A stretch of 64,000 bases of DNA from Hymenobacter telluris. GTDB lineage: Bacteria > Bacteroidota > Bacteroidia > Cytophagales > Hymenobacteraceae. Both the position numbers and the translations under genes were made by a program. This document shows, in pieces, positions 25,527 through 35,257 of this stretch. Position 1 is the stretch's first letter; every line of letters begins with the position of its first letter. The notes under the pieces were generated by a model. That model did not search any database, was not told the DNA's origin, and was given only the letters and a program-made list of their open reading frames with translations. Location: positions 1-64,000 of the forward strand of contig NZ_JAFLQZ010000005.1 in NCBI RefSeq assembly GCF_017313265.1. Direction: 5' to 3'.

Positions 25527-28500
25527 TTACACTTCTGCCTCCGCCAAAATCGGCGGCGTAGCCGCCCGCACTTCCTCGGCATCGGCAGGAGTTTCGGGGT
25601 CTTTCTTGAGGCGGAGCTTCAGGCTTTCGGTCATCAGGTACATCACCGGCACCACTACCAGCGTGATAACCGTGGCAAACACCAGACCGAAGATGATGGT
25701 CCAGGCCAGCGGCCCCCAGAACGTTACCGATTCGCCGCCGATGAAGAAGTTGGCGTGGCCGGAGTTGAACAGCTCGTAGAAGTCGATGTTCAGACCAATA
25801 GCCAGCGGAATCAAGCCCAAGGTGGCGGCCGTAGCCGTCAGGATTACCGGGTTCAGGCGGGTGCGGCCGGCCAGCACAATGGCTTCGCGCAGCGGCATAC
25901 CCTGGGCCCGTAGAATGTCGGTGAATTCCACCAGCAGAATCCCGTTTTTCACCACGATACCTGCCAGCGCAATGATACCTACGCCGGTCATTACGATACT
26001 GATGTTCATGCCCGTAATGGCCAGGCCCAGCATTACCCCGATTACCGAGAACAGGATTTCGGTGAGAATCAACAGCGGCTTGCTTACCGAGTTGAACTGC
26101 ATCACGAGTACCAGGAAGATGAGGCCAAAGGCACCAATGGCGGCCACCCCAAGGAACGAGCTGGTTTCCTGCTGGTCTTCCTGGGCACCGCCCATTTTCA
26201 CAACGTAGCCCGGAGGCGCCTTGAACGACTTGAGGGCGGTTTCAATCTGCGCTACCACGTCGGGGCCGGTGAAGCCGTTGAGCACGTTGGAGCTGATGGT
26301 AATCACGCGCTTCACGTCTTTGCGCTTGATGCCGCCGTAGGTGGTGCCGTACTTCACGTCGGCCACCGAGGCAATGGGTACCTGCCGGATGGCGCCGGTA
26401 GCATCACGGAACGTCAGCGGCGAGTTCAGGATGGCATCCACGTCGGAGCGGTAGGGCTCGGCGTAGCGCACCTGAATCGGGTACTCGTCGTCGGGGGTTT
26501 TAAACTTGCTGGCTTCGGTACCATAGATGGCGGTACGTACTTCCGAACCAATCTGGGCGGTGCTGATACCTTCGCGGTTAGCCCGAATCCGGTCGATGTC
26601 CACGGCAATTTCCGGGTTCCGATCTTCCAAGTTGGAGCGCAGCTGCTCGATACCCCCAATGTTCTTCGACTCCACAAAGCGGGTTACGTCTTTAGACAGC
26701 TTGATGAGCGTGGGGTAGTCGTCGCCGGCTACTTCAATGGCAATAGCCTTACCCTGCGGCGGGCCGCTGGCTTCCTTGTCCACCGAAATTTCGGTGCCCG
26801 GAATACCTTTCACTACCTCCCGGATTTTGTCCATGTAGGTGCTGGTGGGCGGGCCGGTCCGGTCGCTCATTTCCTTGAAGGCCACGGCTACTTTGGCCAG
26901 GTTGGACTGCGAGGTACCCGAAGCCGTAGCTTCGCCAGGGTCGCCGGCACCAATGGCCACGTTGGTAATCACCGATTCCACATCGGGGTTGTCTTTGCCG
27001 ATTACCTTATAAATGCGCTGCTCCAATACGCGGGCCACCGAGTCGGTTACTTCCACCCGGGTACCCACGGGCATCTTCAGGTAGGTGTACACGAATTTCG
27101 GGTCGCCGCTGGGGAAGAAGTCCACCTTGGGGCTGCGGGCAGCTACCGCAAATACCGACACCACAAACAGCACCAGCATGCTCACCATAATTAGGGCCGG
27201 ATGCTTGATGGCCCAGGTAACTATGCGGGCGTAGCCGTTCTGGAAGCGGGGCAGCACTTTGGTTTGGAAGCCCGCAATCATGTGAATGAATACAAACTTA
27301 TCGAGGAAGCACAGCACGATGACGGTCAGCGAGAGGTTGCCGACGAAGGTGGACCCAGCCACGTAGCCGATAACGGCAATCAGCGCCAGCACGCCCATGG
27401 CAATCAGGAAGTTCTTGGTCAGCTTGGGCTTGTTGTCTTCGGCATGGTGGTCTTCGCGCTCCATGAAGCTCACGGCAAACACCGGGTTCATGATGAAAGC
27501 CACGATGAGCGACGACATCAAGGTGAGAATGAGCGTCACGGGGAGGTAGAACATGAACGAGCCTACTATCCCCGGCCAGAACATGAGCGGCACGAAGGGC
27601 GCCACCGTGGTGAGCGTACCAGCCAATACCGGAATGAATACCTCACCGGCAGCGTATTTGGCGGCTTGAGCGGTGGTCAGGTTGGGGTGCTCGTGCAGCA
27701 AACGGTGGGTGTTTTCGATAACCACAATGGCATCGTCCACCACAATACCCAGCGCCAGCAGGAAGGCAAACAGCACAATCATGTTCAGCGCAAACCCGAA
27801 ACCAGGTAGCAGCACGAAGGCCAGGAACATGGAAATCGGTACCGAAAGGCCCACGAACAAGGCGTTGGTGGTGCCCATGAAGAACATCAGAATCAGCGTC
27901 ACTAGGATAAAGCCGATGATGATGGTGTTGATCAGGTCGTGGAGCGTTACGCGGGTGTCGTTCGAGGTGTCGCCGGTGACGGTGATAGTCAGCTCGTTGG
28001 GCAAGCTCTTTTTCGAGTCCTTGATAATCTCCTTGATCTTATCAGAAGCGTCAATCAGGTTTTCGCCCTGGCGCTTGATAACGTTGAGCGTAACGGCCGT
28101 TTTGCCGTCGAGGCGGGCGTAGGATTCCCGGTCTTTGAAGGCGTCGGTAACGGTGGCAATGTCGCCGAGGCGCACAGCCGAGCCGTTCAGGTTTTTCACC
28201 TGAATGTTGGCAATGTCGGCGGCCCGGGCATACTGACCGGCCACGCGCACGGCGCGCTTCTGGTCGCCCACGTTCACCGAACCACCCGAAATGGTGATGT
28301 TCTCGCGGCCAATGGCGGCGCTGATGTCGCCGAAGCTGAGGCGGGAAGCCCGCAGGCGGTTCAGGTCCACGTCCACGTTCACCTGCTGGTCCAGGGCCCC
28401 GATGATGTCCACGCGGGTAATTTCAGGCAGGGCCTCAATCTTGTCCTGGAAGTCGTCGGCGTACTTTTTCAGCTGGTTGACCGGTAGATTACCAGCCAAG

Positions 28501-28949
28501 TTGATGTTCATAATCGGCAGCTCCGACAGGTTCACTTCCTGCACGGTGGGCGGCGAAGGCAAGTCGTTGGGCAGCTCGTTGGCGGCCTTGTCCACGGCGT
28601 CCTTGATGAGCTGCTTGGCGTACTGCACGTCCACGCCGGAGTTGAACTCCACGTCCACGATGCAATAGTCCTGGTTGGAGGTGGAGTTGATTTTCTTCAC
28701 CCCGTTCACGCTCTTAATCTCCTTTTCGAGCTGGCGCGTTACCAGGTTCTCGATGTCGGTAGGCGAGGTACCGGGATACACCGTGGCCACAATAATCCGC
28801 GGAATCACGATATCGGGGAATTTCTCCTTGCCCAGCTTGATATAGGAGAAGATACCCATCACGCACAGTATGAGCGTGATAATATAAATGCTGGTCTTGT
28901 TATCAATGGACCAACTGGTTGGGCCAAACTCTTTTTCTGGATCCTGCAT
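25527..28949 (-). CDS. RND efflux transporter, inner-membrane permease
   Basis: A 1140-residue resistance-nodulation-division permease of the AcrB/HAE1 type. It has the usual two halves, each with a membrane helix, a large periplasmic loop and six further helices. The charged helix-4 pair is DD in LGIVVDDAIVVIEN, which carries protons. The opening YIITLILCVMGIFSYIKLG and the loop VYPGTSPTDIENLVTRQLE are standard. With TolC and the membrane fusion protein it forms a tripartite drug or stress exporter. The ATG at 28949 gives the usual short N-terminus. The gene is last in tetR-tolC-MFP-RND; the 192-base gap from MFP is filled by repeats. Confidence 0.95.
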   Translation of the reverse strand: MQDPEKEFGPTSWSIDNKTSIYIITLILCVMGIFSYIKLGKEKFPDIVIPRIIVATVYPGTSPTDIENLVTRQLEKEIKSVNGVKKINSTSNQDYCIVDVEFNSGVDVQYAKQLIKDAVDKAANELPNDLPSPPTVQEVNLSELPIMNINLAGNLPVNQLKKYADDFQDKIEALPEITRVDIIGALDQQVNVDVDLNRLRASRLSFGDISAAIGRENITISGGSVNVGDQKRAVRVAGQYARAADIANIQVKNLNGSAVRLGDIATVTDAFKDRESYARLDGKTAVTLNVIKRQGENLIDASDKIKEIIKDSKKSLPNELTITVTGDTSNDTRVTLHDLINTIIIGFILVTLILMFFMGTTNALFVGLSVPISMFLAFVLLPGFGFALNMIVLFAFLLALGIVVDDAIVVIENTHRLLHEHPNLTTAQAAKYAAGEVFIPVLAGTLTTVAPFVPLMFWPGIVGSFMFYLPVTLILTLMSSLIVAFIMNPVFAVSFMEREDHHAEDNKPKLTKNFLIAMGVLALIAVIGYVAGSTFVGNLSLTVIVLCFLDKFVFIHMIAGFQTKVLPRFQNGYARIVTWAIKHPALIMVSMLVLFVVSVFAVAARSPKVDFFPSGDPKFVYTYLKMPVGTRVEVTDSVARVLEQRIYKVIGKDNPDVESVITNVAIGAGDPGEATASGTSQSNLAKVAVAFKEMSDRTGPPTSTYMDKIREVVKGIPGTEISVDKEASGPPQGKAIAIEVAGDDYPTLIKLSKDVTRFVESKNIGGIEQLRSNLEDRNPEIAVDIDRIRANREGISTAQIGSEVRTAIYGTEASKFKTPDDEYPIQVRYAEPYRSDVDAILNSPLTFRDATGAIRQVPIASVADVKYGTTYGGIKRKDVKRVITISSNVLNGFTGPDVVAQIETALKSFKAPPGYVVKMGGAQEDQQETSSFLGVAAIGAFGLIFLVLVMQFNSVSKPLLILTEILFSVIGVMLGLAITGMNISIVMTGVGIIALAGIVVKNGILLVEFTDILRAQGMPLREAIVLAGRTRLNPVILTATAATLGLIPLAIGLNIDFYELFNSGHANFFIGGESVTFWGPLAWTIIFGLVFATVITLVVVPVMYLMTESLKLRLKKDPETPADAEEVRAATPPILAEAEV

Positions 28950-28988
28950 GAGTTCTGGTTTTGACGTTCTGCGGCGTGCGGACGAAGG

Positions 28989-29134
28989 CCTCACCCCCTA
29001 GCCCCCTCTCCGCGAAGAGAGGGGGAACTAGTTTTTAATTTTCTAGCGCTGGTATGCTACCAATGGGATAGGATGGCTAGTAGGTAGGACTAGTTTCTCT
29101 CTCCTCATTGAGAGAGCAGCAAGGGGGCAGCTTC
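28989..29134. repeat. Repeat-filled gap between MFP and RND genes, family F
   Basis: The plus strand starts with TCACCCCCTAGCCCCCTCTC, and CCCCCTCTC pairs with GAGAGGGGG across six bases (29002-29025). Farther on are 7-nt units like GGATAGG, ATGGCTA, GTAGGTA, GGACTAG. A second hairpin with CTCTCTC and GAGAGAG lies near 29098-29116. The gap interrupts an operon whose other spacings are short. Confidence 0.7.
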
Positions 29135-29141
29135 TAGCTCT

Positions 29142-30281
29142 TTACAGAGTAACTACTTGTCCCTCGTTCAGATTCTGATAGCCCGCCGAAATAACCTGGT
29201 CGCCGGCTTGCAGGCCGTTGATTACTTCCACTTTGCCGTTGTAAGTGTTGCCTATTTTGATAACGCGCTTGGCGGCTACTTTCTTGCCGCCTTTGTCGTC
29301 TACTACTAGCACGTAGCTGCTTTGCTCGTCTTTCTGCACCAAATCAACGGGCAGCACGGTGGCATTCTGCTGAGCGTAGTTCAGGATGCGCACGTTGGCC
29401 ACCATGTTGGGGCGCAACTGGCCGGCTTTGTTGCTGTTCAGGCGCAGTTCGGTAGTGAACGTCCGGCTGGTGGGGTTGATGGTGCTGGTTACCACGCGCA
29501 CAGTGGCGGGCAGTTCTTCGCCGCCCATGTCGGGAATAGTCACCAAGGCTTTGTCGCCGGCTTTGATGCGGGAGGCGTAGGCTTCCGATACGTCCACCAC
29601 GATTTTGCCGGTGCTACCGCCGCTGAGCAGCTTCACCACGGGCGCACCGGGTGCTACAGTTTCGCCAAGCTTCGGCAGCACATCATCCACAGTACCCGAA
29701 AACGGCGCTACTACACTGTAAAGTGCTTTCTGCTGGTTGAGCGAAGCCAGGTTGCGCTGGAGCGCCTGGTAGTTGTTTTTGGCTTGCAGGTACTGGATTT
29801 CGGTGCCAATCTGCTGTTTCCAGAGGCGGTCCTGCTTCTCGTACACCACGCGGGCCAAATCCATGCGGGTGCGCAGTTCGGCAATGCTGGCATCCAGCAC
29901 GGAGGCGTCCACGGTAGCCAGGGTCTGGCCTTTGCTTACCCGGTCGCCTCGCTGCACGCGCAGGCTGGTGAGGGTACCGGCAGCGCGGGCACCTACCGTG
30001 GCGTTTTGGTCGAAATCAACGCGGCCTTGCAGCTCCAAGTAGCTCTTAAAGCTTTCGGGCGCCACTTTGATAACCGAAACCGGCGTGGTAATTACCGCCG
30101 CCGAATCGGAAGCGGTACCCGTTTTGGCTTCCAGTTCGGCAATTTTGGCTTGGTTGGCGGCTTGCTCCTGCTTCAGCTTGGCCAGCTCTGCCTTGGGGTC
30201 TTTGCTGCCGCAGGCAGTGGTAAATAAGCTGATAGCTAGTAGCTGATAGCTGACAGCTTTCGTCAGGAAAAGGCGATTCAT
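29142..30281 (-). CDS. RND efflux membrane fusion lipoprotein (HlyD/AcrA family)
   Basis: A 379-residue periplasmic adaptor lipoprotein. The lipobox is TTAC with the Cys at residue 24, after the signal segment. A short coiled coil ([20 protein letters not shown]) is followed by the lipoyl half-motif [20 protein letters not shown], an alpha-hairpin, the second lipoyl half, a beta-barrel and the membrane-proximal domain ending in [10 protein letters not shown]. It bridges the RND pump and TolC. Start ATG 30281 was chosen because it directly precedes the signal peptide. Notably residues about 8-20 of the signal peptide are read from a 7-nt repeat (30224-30258). Confidence 0.93.
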   Translation of the reverse strand: MNRLFLTKAVSYQLLAISLFTTACGSKDPKAELAKLKQEQAANQAKIAELEAKTGTASDSAAVITTPVSVIKVAPESFKSYLELQGRVDFDQNATVGARAAGTLTSLRVQRGDRVSKGQTLATVDASVLDASIAELRTRMDLARVVYEKQDRLWKQQIGTEIQYLQAKNNYQALQRNLASLNQQKALYSVVAPFSGTVDDVLPKLGETVAPGAPVVKLLSGGSTGKIVVDVSEAYASRIKAGDKALVTIPDMGGEELPATVRVVTSTINPTSRTFTTELRLNSNKAGQLRPNMVANVRILNYAQQNATVLPVDLVQKDEQSSYVLVVDDKGGKKVAAKRVIKIGNTYNGKVEVINGLQAGDQVISAGYQNLNEGQVVTL

Positions 30282-30346
30282 ATAAAGAGGAAAGAGAGTG
30301 TCTTCGGGGAAAAGCCAACAGCTAGCAGCCATCGGCCAACAGCTTA
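30224..30346. repeat. Hairpin repeat of 7-nt units spanning the tolC stop and MFP signal peptide, family E
   Basis: On the minus strand 30258-30224 reads as five units AGCTGTC, AGCTATC, AGCTACT, AGCTATC, AGCTTAT (35 bases). The other arm, 30346-30312, reads TAAGCTG, TTGGCCG, ATGGCTG, CTAGCTG, TTGGCTT, beginning with the tolC TAA stop. Both arms open with TAAGCTG and are roughly inverted to each other on the plus strand. Between them lie only the MFP start codon and about 50 bases. Confidence 0.8.
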
Positions 30347-32044
30347 CTTTTTGGCTTGGTTGTACAGCTCGCCGGTAGCTTTGTCGCGGTCCACTTTGGC
30401 TACCAGCACGTCGTAAATGGCGGCGTAGTAGTTGGTTTGGGCTTCGCGCAGGGAGGTTTCGGCCGTTACTACTTCCAGGTTGGAGCCTACGCCCTCCTGA
30501 AACTTGATGCGCGACACGCGGGCCACATCTTGGGCTAGGTCGAGGTTGGCTTTCTGGTTGTCGAGCACATCAAGGGCGTTGATGAGGGTGGTGCGGCTTT
30601 GGGCGTCCTGCAAGTCGATGGTCTGGCGCAGGGTCTCGAAGCCTTTCTCCAGCGTCTGCTGCTGAATGCGGGCCTGCTGCACCTGATACTTGCGGCGGAA
30701 ACCGTCGAACACCGGAATGTTCAGGGCCAGGCCCACGTTGCCGAAACCAAACCAGTTCTGGTTGGGAAAACCGTTGGAAGAGCGCGAATCAGGCCCCCGG
30801 AAGGCAAATAAGTCGCCGCCGTTTTTCGCTGAGCCCGAGAAACCATAGGCCGCCGTAGCTACCAGGCGCGGATAAGCCCCGGCGCGGCGGTTAGCTAAAT
30901 CAAGGCCGGCCAACGCCTGCTGGGTTTCCAGTGTGCTGAACTCGATGCGGTTGTTGTAGTTGAACGTGGCGGAAAGCTGGTTGGTGCGGCCACCACTGAG
31001 GGCCGTTTGCTGGTCCTGGCGGGCCTGCTCGGAGCCGGGGCTACCCGCGGTACCGCCAGCCGGAGCCGTAGGTACACCGCCGAGGTTGGTGTCGCCGCCG
31101 CCGGTGGCAAAGTTGGCGCTACCCAGGCGCTGGCGCAAGGCACCGGCATCTACCACGGCGGCTCCCAGCGAGTCGGTGAGCTGCACGGGCTGGTCTTGCG
31201 GCAAGCCCATCTGGAATTTCAGCAAGGCCACGCTCAACTCGGTGAGGCGCTGGGCTTTCTGCTGCTCCACAATCAGGTTGTTGCGCTGCACCCGCAGGCG
31301 GTCCACATCCAGCTTCTCGGCAAAACCAGCCTTAAAGGTTTCGTTGGTTTGGTAGAGCACCGTGTCGAGGCGCTGCACGTTGCGGGCCAGCAAGCCCAGC
31401 CGGGCGCGGGCTACCAGCGTGCTGTAGTAGGCCTTGCTCACCTGCTCCACCACGTCGATTTCGGCTTGCTGGGTTTGCTTTTTGGCGAGTTCTTCGTACA
31501 CCTTAGCCGCCTTCAACCCAATCAGGTAGGCCCCATCAAAGAGCAGCTGCGACACCGAGGCGCTGGTGTTGCCGGCGTAGCGCAGCCCGAAAGCAAATGC
31601 CTGCGGCGGCACGGGCTCCGCGGGCAAGGTCACCGTACCCAGGTTCACGGTTTGCCCAGCTTGGGCCGCCGCAATATCAGAGGAAGTGAGGGTGGTAGCC
31701 GAGCCGCCGCCGCCTAGAGCACCGAAATCCACCAGTGCCTTTTGGAGCTTGAAGTTGTCGGCTACGTTGGCGGCCACGTTCACTTGCGGCAAGCCAGCAG
31801 CTCTGATTTCGCCTACTTTAGCTTTGGCCGTTTGCTCGGCCAAGCGCGTAGCCAGCAGGCTGGATTTGTTTTTAACGGCATAGTCGATGGCTTGCTGCAA
31901 CGACAGCGGCACGATACCAGCGGCCGTAGCGGCACCTAAAGTAGGCCGAGCGGCCGGAGCAGTAGTCTGCGCCAGGGCGGCTCCGGCAGGGGCCAACAGG
32001 CCCGGCCCGGCAGCCAGCAGCAAAACGCGGAGGTTGTTTTTCAT
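30344..32044 (-). CDS. tolC: TolC family outer-membrane efflux protein
   Basis: A 566-residue TolC-like protein with a signal peptide ending in GAALAQ (about residue 26). It shows two outer-membrane efflux repeats with long helices: [20 protein letters not shown] opens the first, and [19 protein letters not shown] opens the second. A Gly/Thr-rich loop near residues 300-350 is longer than in most relatives. It forms the trimeric exit duct of the efflux pump made with the next two genes. It starts 23 bases after tetR, and its TAA stop lies inside repeat E. Confidence 0.93.
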   Translation of the reverse strand: MKNNLRVLLLAAGPGLLAPAGAALAQTTAPAARPTLGAATAAGIVPLSLQQAIDYAVKNKSSLLATRLAEQTAKAKVGEIRAAGLPQVNVAANVADNFKLQKALVDFGALGGGGSATTLTSSDIAAAQAGQTVNLGTVTLPAEPVPPQAFAFGLRYAGNTSASVSQLLFDGAYLIGLKAAKVYEELAKKQTQQAEIDVVEQVSKAYYSTLVARARLGLLARNVQRLDTVLYQTNETFKAGFAEKLDVDRLRVQRNNLIVEQQKAQRLTELSVALLKFQMGLPQDQPVQLTDSLGAAVVDAGALRQRLGSANFATGGGDTNLGGVPTAPAGGTAGSPGSEQARQDQQTALSGGRTNQLSATFNYNNRIEFSTLETQQALAGLDLANRRAGAYPRLVATAAYGFSGSAKNGGDLFAFRGPDSRSSNGFPNQNWFGFGNVGLALNIPVFDGFRRKYQVQQARIQQQTLEKGFETLRQTIDLQDAQSRTTLINALDVLDNQKANLDLAQDVARVSRIKFQEGVGSNLEVVTAETSLREAQTNYYAAIYDVLVAKVDRDKATGELYNQAKK

Positions 32045-32067
32045 ATCAGGAAAGCGGGAGATGGTGC

Positions 32068-32682
32068 TTACTCTTCTTCCGTCACGTGACGGTACTCGTT
32101 GACGAGCTTGTGGCCTTTGAGCGTGACCATGCCCAGCAAAAAATGTTCGTTGCAGGCAAACTGTACCCGCGACTGGTCGAACTCGGCGTGCGGATATATT
32201 TCGGGGTCGAACAGAATATCGATTTGAGCGAGACGCAGGCGAGACAGCACCTCTATATCGAGGTCGGCCCGGTAGAGGCCTTCCTGCACGCCGCGGCGCA
32301 GGTTATCTTGAATCTGGCTGAGGATATACTTGCTTTTGTGGGTGTGAAACAGCGCCCAGGCGGCCGGATAATACTTGCGCAGGTCGTGCACGGCCGTTGG
32401 GTTGACGTTGGAAAACTGGCGCTTGGCCCAGTCCATCATCAGTATCATCTCATCAACGGCGTTGCGGGCTTTCCCGGCAATGCCTTCGCACTCGCCCTGC
32501 ACCCCGTTCAGGTGGTTGGCAATACCCGCCGATACAATCTGGTCTTTGTTCTCAAACCATTTGTAGAGCGTCTTTTTCGAGATTCCCAAATGCGTGGCAA
32601 TGTCATCCATTGATACGCTCTTGATGCCGTTGCGCGTGAAAAGCGTGAGGGCAGCGGATAGAATACGGTCTTTGATTTCCAT
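32068..32682 (-). CDS. TetR/AcrR family transcriptional regulator
   Basis: A 204-residue regulator. The N-terminal helix-turn-helix reads SVSMDDIATHLGISKKTLYKWF (about residues 23-44), the standard TetR DNA-binding unit. The remainder is an all-helical ligand-binding and dimer domain of the AcrR kind with no signal. It heads the tetR-tolC-MFP-RND operon and most likely represses it until a ligand binds. A perfect inverted repeat between its -33 and -7 boxes is the probable operator, which fits autorepression. Confidence 0.92.
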   Translation of the reverse strand: MEIKDRILSAALTLFTRNGIKSVSMDDIATHLGISKKTLYKWFENKDQIVSAGIANHLNGVQGECEGIAGKARNAVDEMILMMDWAKRQFSNVNPTAVHDLRKYYPAAWALFHTHKSKYILSQIQDNLRRGVQEGLYRADLDIEVLSRLRLAQIDILFDPEIYPHAEFDQSRVQFACNEHFLLGMVTLKGHKLVNEYRHVTEEE

Positions 32683-32693
32683 AACTTCGGCAG

Positions 32694-32733
32694 CAAAGAT
32701 ACTGCGGAAACTTTTAATGAATCCAAAGTTTCC
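32694..32733 (-). promoter_or_regulatory. tetR efflux-operon promoter with a perfect 9-bp inverted-repeat operator
   Basis: On the minus strand the -7 box is TATCTTTG (32701-32694), with TTTG at 32727-32724 as the possible -33 box (22-base spacer). GGAAACTTT (32706-32714) and AAAGTTTCC (32725-32733) form a perfect inverted repeat with a 10-base spacer, placed between the boxes. The position favours repression by the adjacent TetR protein. Confidence 0.65.
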
Positions 32734-32932
32734 ATATTTATTTTGCTATCCAATTGCACTCGGCTGCGCTGGTATCTTTTACCCTGACGAACAAGTGCTG
32801 GCTTTACTTTAAGTGGCCACCACTTTTTTTCACTTGTGTTGGGTGCCGGTGTTCGTAGCGGCACCGTGCTGAAGCGGTTCGGCGGTTGTTGTACCTTGCC
32901 GCCTCATTCGTTGTTATTCCCCTTCTGATTCC

Positions 32933-33412
32933 ATGAAAATCCGGACTGGCTTCGGCTACGACGTTCACCAGCTGCGGGAGGGCCTCCCCTTCTGGCTCGG
33001 CGGCATTCAGGTGCCGCACACCCACGGCGCCCTCGGCCACTCCGACGCCGACGTGCTCATCCACGTCATCTGCGACGCGCTGCTGGGCGCGGCCAACCTG
33101 CGCGACATCGGCTTCCACTTCCCCGACACCGACCCGCAGTACAAGGGCATCGACAGCAAGCGGCTGCTCACCGAAGTGGTGCGCCTGCTCACGGAGCGCG
33201 GCTACACCATTTCCAACATCGACTCCACCATCTGCCTGGAAGCGCCCAAGGTGAACCCGCACATTCCGGAAATGCAGCGCGTGCTGGCGGAAGTCATGGG
33301 CATCCCCACCGACGATATCAGCATCAAGGCCACTACCACCGAAAAACTGGGCTTTGTCGGCCGCCGCGAAGGCGTGGCCGCCTATGCTTCCGTCCTCATC
33401 GTGCAACCCTAA
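32933..33412 (+). CDS. ispF: 2-C-methyl-D-erythritol 2,4-cyclodiphosphate synthase
   Basis: A 159-residue IspF, which makes the cyclic diphosphate intermediate of the MEP isoprenoid pathway in the cytosol. The metal site is D10-x-H12 in GFGYDVHQL plus the His in the GHSDADVLIH segment. The signature FPDTDPQYKG and the TTTEKLGFVGR motif that contacts the cytidine nucleotide are all present. Length fits the trimeric enzyme. It stands alone between the tetR promoter region and repeat A2. A weak -7-like TACCTTG at 32892 precedes it. Confidence 0.97.
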   Translation: MKIRTGFGYDVHQLREGLPFWLGGIQVPHTHGALGHSDADVLIHVICDALLGAANLRDIGFHFPDTDPQYKGIDSKRLLTEVVRLLTERGYTISNIDSTICLEAPKVNPHIPEMQRVLAEVMGIPTDDISIKATTTEKLGFVGRREGVAAYASVLIVQP

Positions 33413-33415
33413 CCA

Positions 33416-33533
33416 GTGAACTTGTGAGATTGTGAAATGGTGAGTTTGATGTTCCAATAGCTTCACTAGCGCAGACTGCGCGGCTTGAACGTCAAGCTCA
33501 CTAGTTCACTAGCTCACCGTCTCACCACTTCAC
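33416..33533. repeat. Hairpin repeat of 8-nt units, family A, copy 2
   Basis: The left arm (33416-33453) has units GTGAACTT, GTGAGATT, GTGAAATG, GTGAGTTT, GATGTT. The right arm (33488-33533) reversed has GTGAAGTG, GTGAGACG, GTGAGCTA, GTGAACTA, GTGAGCTT, GACGTT, one unit more than the left. The loop holds an inner hairpin GCGCAGACTGCGC. It begins three bases after the ispF stop and ends 13 bases before the M28 start. Confidence 0.85.
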
Positions 33534-33546
33534 TCAATCACAGTAC

Positions 33547-35244
33547 ATGCAGAAGAAACCCTTTCTAACCTGGCTGCTGGCGGCGGGCGTTACGGCTTCG
33601 GCCGTGGCCCAGCAAGCACCCGAAAAAGTTAAAGTCAAGACCAAGCGCAAGGCCAAAACGGAGGCCGCAGCCACACCCGCTCCGGCTGCCGACGCCGCTA
33701 CTGCCACGCCCACTGCGGCCGTGGATTTGGCCGGCCAGTACGGCCCCACCATCACGCAGGAAGACCTGCGCAAGCACCTGACTGTTCTGGCTTCGGATGC
33801 GTACGAAGGCCGCGAAACCGGCGAGAAGGGCCAGAAAATGGCCGCCGAGTACCTAAGCAAGCAGTTCCGGGAGCTGGGCCTGACGGGTCCGGTGCAAGGC
33901 TCCGACGACCCATATTTGCAGCACTTCACCATGGAGCGCAGCACCTGGGCCGAGGGCGGTACCCTGAAAGTGGGCGGCCAGACCTACAAGTGGCTCACTG
34001 ATTTCTACGGTATGGGCTCCACGCCTTTCCAGACGGAAACCGCCGTGCAGCCCGTATTTGCGGGCTACGGCATCGAGCAGGACGGCTACTCCGACTACAC
34101 CGGCCTCGACGTGAAAGGCAAAGACCTAGTGATTCTGCTGGGCGAGCCCACGGGCACTGATGGCAAGGCTATTCTGGGCAAAGACGGGGCCGGCAGCAAG
34201 TGGGGCAACGACTTCCGCGCCAAGCTGGCTATGGCCACTGAGAAAGGTGCCCGCTCGGTGTTCTTCGTGGATTTCAACCCGAACAGCAACTTCGAAAAGC
34301 TGGCCGGCCGCATGACGCAGTACATCAGCCGGCCGAGCATTTCGTTTAAGGATGCCAAGCCGGGTGCCCGCCGGGCTTCGGCCTTCTTCGTGTCGCCGGC
34401 CGTGGGGTATAAGCTGCTGGGCTCCAATGCCGCCGCCGTAACCAAGTATACGGCGTCGGTTAATAAGGCCGGTAAACCGGTAGCCAGCGCGTTCAAGCCC
34501 GCCAAATTTATGGTGACGGCGCCCAAGAAAGTGGAGGATTTCACCACCGAAAACGTGCTGGGCTACCTGGAAGGCACCGACAAGAAAGACGAAGTAGTGG
34601 TGCTCTCGGCCCACTACGACCATATCGGCATCATTGGCGGTGAGGTGCACAACGGCGCCGACGACGACGGCTCGGGCACGGTTACGCTGCTGGAAATGGC
34701 GCAGGCGTTCCAGAAAGCCAAAGCCGAGGGCCACGGTCCGCGCCGCAGCATTTTGTTTCTGGCCGTAACCGGCGAGGAAAAAGGCCTACTGGGCTCAGAG
34801 TACTACACCGACCACCCCATTTTCCCGCTCAGCGCTACCGTAGCCGACCTGAACACCGACATGGTGGGCCGCACCGATAAAGACCACGAAGGCAAAGGCG
34901 ACTACGTGTACGTTATCGGTTCCGACAAGCTCTCCTCGGAGCTGCACGAAATTGTGCTGAACTCCAACGAGAAGTACACCAAGATGGACCTGGACTTCCG
35001 CTTCAACGACCCCGAAGACCCGAACCGCTTCTACTACCGCTCCGACCACTACAACTTCGCCAAGCACAAAATCCCGGTGGCCTTCTTCTTCAACGGTGTG
35101 CACGACGACTACCACGGCGCGGGCGACGAAGTAGAGAAAATCGAGTTTCCGAAGATGGAAAAGCGCGCCCGCTTGGTGTTCTATTCCGCCTGGGAAGTGG
35201 TGAACCGTGACCAGCGCCTCGTAGTGGACTCCAACAAGAAGTAA
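33547..35244 (+). CDS. M28 family zinc metallopeptidase with PA domain
   Basis: A 565-residue secreted aminopeptidase-like protein. A signal peptide ends at SAVAQ (about residue 22), followed by a Lys/Ala/Pro-rich linker, then a protease-associated insert (GYGIEQDGYSDYTGLDVKGK) and the M28 di-zinc domain. The zinc and catalytic residues are His in SAHYDH, Asp in ADDDGSG, Glu-Glu in GEEKGLLGSE, Asp in NTDMVGR and His in SDHYNF. Likely exported to the periplasm or surface for protein digestion. The substrate specificity is not visible. Repeat D2 follows 13 bases after the stop. Confidence 0.93.
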   Translation: MQKKPFLTWLLAAGVTASAVAQQAPEKVKVKTKRKAKTEAAATPAPAADAATATPTAAVDLAGQYGPTITQEDLRKHLTVLASDAYEGRETGEKGQKMAAEYLSKQFRELGLTGPVQGSDDPYLQHFTMERSTWAEGGTLKVGGQTYKWLTDFYGMGSTPFQTETAVQPVFAGYGIEQDGYSDYTGLDVKGKDLVILLGEPTGTDGKAILGKDGAGSKWGNDFRAKLAMATEKGARSVFFVDFNPNSNFEKLAGRMTQYISRPSISFKDAKPGARRASAFFVSPAVGYKLLGSNAAAVTKYTASVNKAGKPVASAFKPAKFMVTAPKKVEDFTTENVLGYLEGTDKKDEVVVLSAHYDHIGIIGGEVHNGADDDGSGTVTLLEMAQAFQKAKAEGHGPRRSILFLAVTGEEKGLLGSEYYTDHPIFPLSATVADLNTDMVGRTDKDHEGKGDYVYVIGSDKLSSELHEIVLNSNEKYTKMDLDFRFNDPEDPNRFYYRSDHYNFAKHKIPVAFFFNGVHDDYHGAGDEVEKIEFPKMEKRARLVFYSAWEVVNRDQRLVVDSNKK

Positions 35245-35257
35245 CAATGCGTATAGC

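Noticed and set aside
30224..30346. Repeat E as an insertion-sequence end
   Set aside because: No transposase gene, no target-site duplication seen, and arms only roughly inverted. It fits the heptad family better.
22714..33533. CRISPR array suspected from repeated blocks
   Set aside because: Units are 7-8 nt, degenerate and without spacers, and are arranged as inverted arms. No cas gene is present.
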